Assembly: GCF_042477335.2 (NCBI RefSeq)
Contig: NC_091247.1
Coordinates: forward strand, 6,966,501-7,030,500
Source: Ovis canadensis
Taxonomy: Eukaryota > Chordata > Mammalia > Artiodactyla > Bovidae
Direction: 5' to 3'
DNA: 64,000 nt
The notes below the pieces were generated by a model. The model ran no database searches, was not told the DNA's origin, and saw only the letters and a program-made list of their open reading frames with translations. The position numbers were made by a program, and so were the translations under genes. Shown here piece by piece: positions 63,518-64,000 of the stretch (the stretch's first letter is position 1; the number at the start of each line of letters is the position of its first letter).

Positions 63518-63980
63518 AGGTTGTCTAGTCAAAGCTGTGGTTTTTCCAGTGGTCATGTATGAATGTGAGAGTTGGACTATAAAGAAAGCTGAGCACCCAA
63601 GAACTGATGCATTTGAACTGTGGTGTTGGAGAAGGCTCTTGAGAGTCCCTTGGACTGCAAGGAGATCCAACCAGTCCATCCTAAAGGAAATTAGTCCTGA
63701 ATATTCATTGGAAGGACTGACGTTGAAGCTGAAACTCCAATACTTTGGCCACCTGATGTGAAGAACTGACTCACTGGCAAAGACCCTGATGCTGGGAAAG
63801 ATCGAAGACGGGAGGAGAAGGGGATGACAGAGGATGAGATGGTTGGATGGCATCACTGACTCAATGGACACAAGTTTGAGTAAGCTCCGGGAGTTGGTGA
63901 TGGACAGGGAGGCCTGGCATGCTGCGGACCATGGGGTCACAAAGAGTCGGACACGACTGAGTGACTGAACTAACTAACTG
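63518..63980 (+). mobile_element. BovB LINE 3' fragment with TSD
   Basis: Sense ORF2 C-terminus to tail (AVVFPVVMYECESWTIKKAE-type frame at 63525-63600, then [12 protein letters not shown]). TSD gacagaatga at 63508-63517 and 63981-63990. The tail is gaactaactaactg. Confidence 0.94.
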
Positions 63981-64000
63981 GACAGAATGAGTGAAGGTTC

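Overview
This is mammalian nuclear DNA from a bovid ruminant (cattle, sheep, goat or a relative; species not resolvable here). The evidence is the density of lineage-specific retroposons: BovB (RTE-type) LINEs, the Bov-tA, Bov-A and Bov-A2 SINEs built on the BovB tail, the tRNA-derived CHR-type SINEs of Cetartiodactyla, artiodactyl L1 tails, and two ruminant-type ERV LTRs. Older mammalian layers (MIR, L2, old L1, an MLT1-like LTR, hAT/MER5-like remnants) lie beneath them. I found no protein-coding exon I can defend; the window reads as intergenic or deep intronic sequence. The only real protein-coding remnants are decayed BovB reverse-transcriptase and endonuclease frames.

Layout. 0-12 kb: a modest CpG-rich patch (0.66-1.33 kb), an L2 copy carrying a small tandem expansion, and a pile of BovB insertions at 4.5-6.5 kb inside a MER5-like relic, followed by an MLT1-like LTR, MIR/L2 and SINEs. 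12.15-13.14 kb: a dense CpG island, the best candidate promoter or regulatory region, with no recognisable exon attached. 13-17 kb: mostly unique sequence with SINEs and MIRs. 17-33 kb: the repeat-rich core. It holds a solo ERV LTR (18.9 kb), a BovB copy whose RT frame is broken by only two stop codons (19.4-20.95 kb), an inverted BovB bracketed by ~490-bp direct repeats (23.1-26.9 kb), and an old antisense L1 split by at least seven later insertions, one of which contains a processed retrocopy. 33-40 kb: AT-rich old repeats, a 512-bp two-unit minisatellite (37.05-37.56 kb), a 1.7-kb LTR on the minus strand (37.6-39.3 kb) and a 24-nt U6 snRNA fragment with target-site duplication. 40-64 kb: more unique, GC-richer sequence with MIR/L2 relics, scattered SINEs, an old sense L1 (45.4-47.4 kb), paired octamer motifs (43.5 kb), and GC-rich regulatory-looking blocks near 55.4, 58.8 and 59.6 kb. 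The window closes in another BovB tail.

The features do not form an operon or pathway. What links them is retrotransposition history: BovB machinery mobilised itself and the SINEs sharing its 3' tail (and probably cellular RNAs), leaving target-site duplications that I could read directly at many junctions. Repeat family names are from recognition of characteristic sequence, not a database search; boundaries are good to about 5-20 bp unless a target-site duplication (TSD) fixes them.
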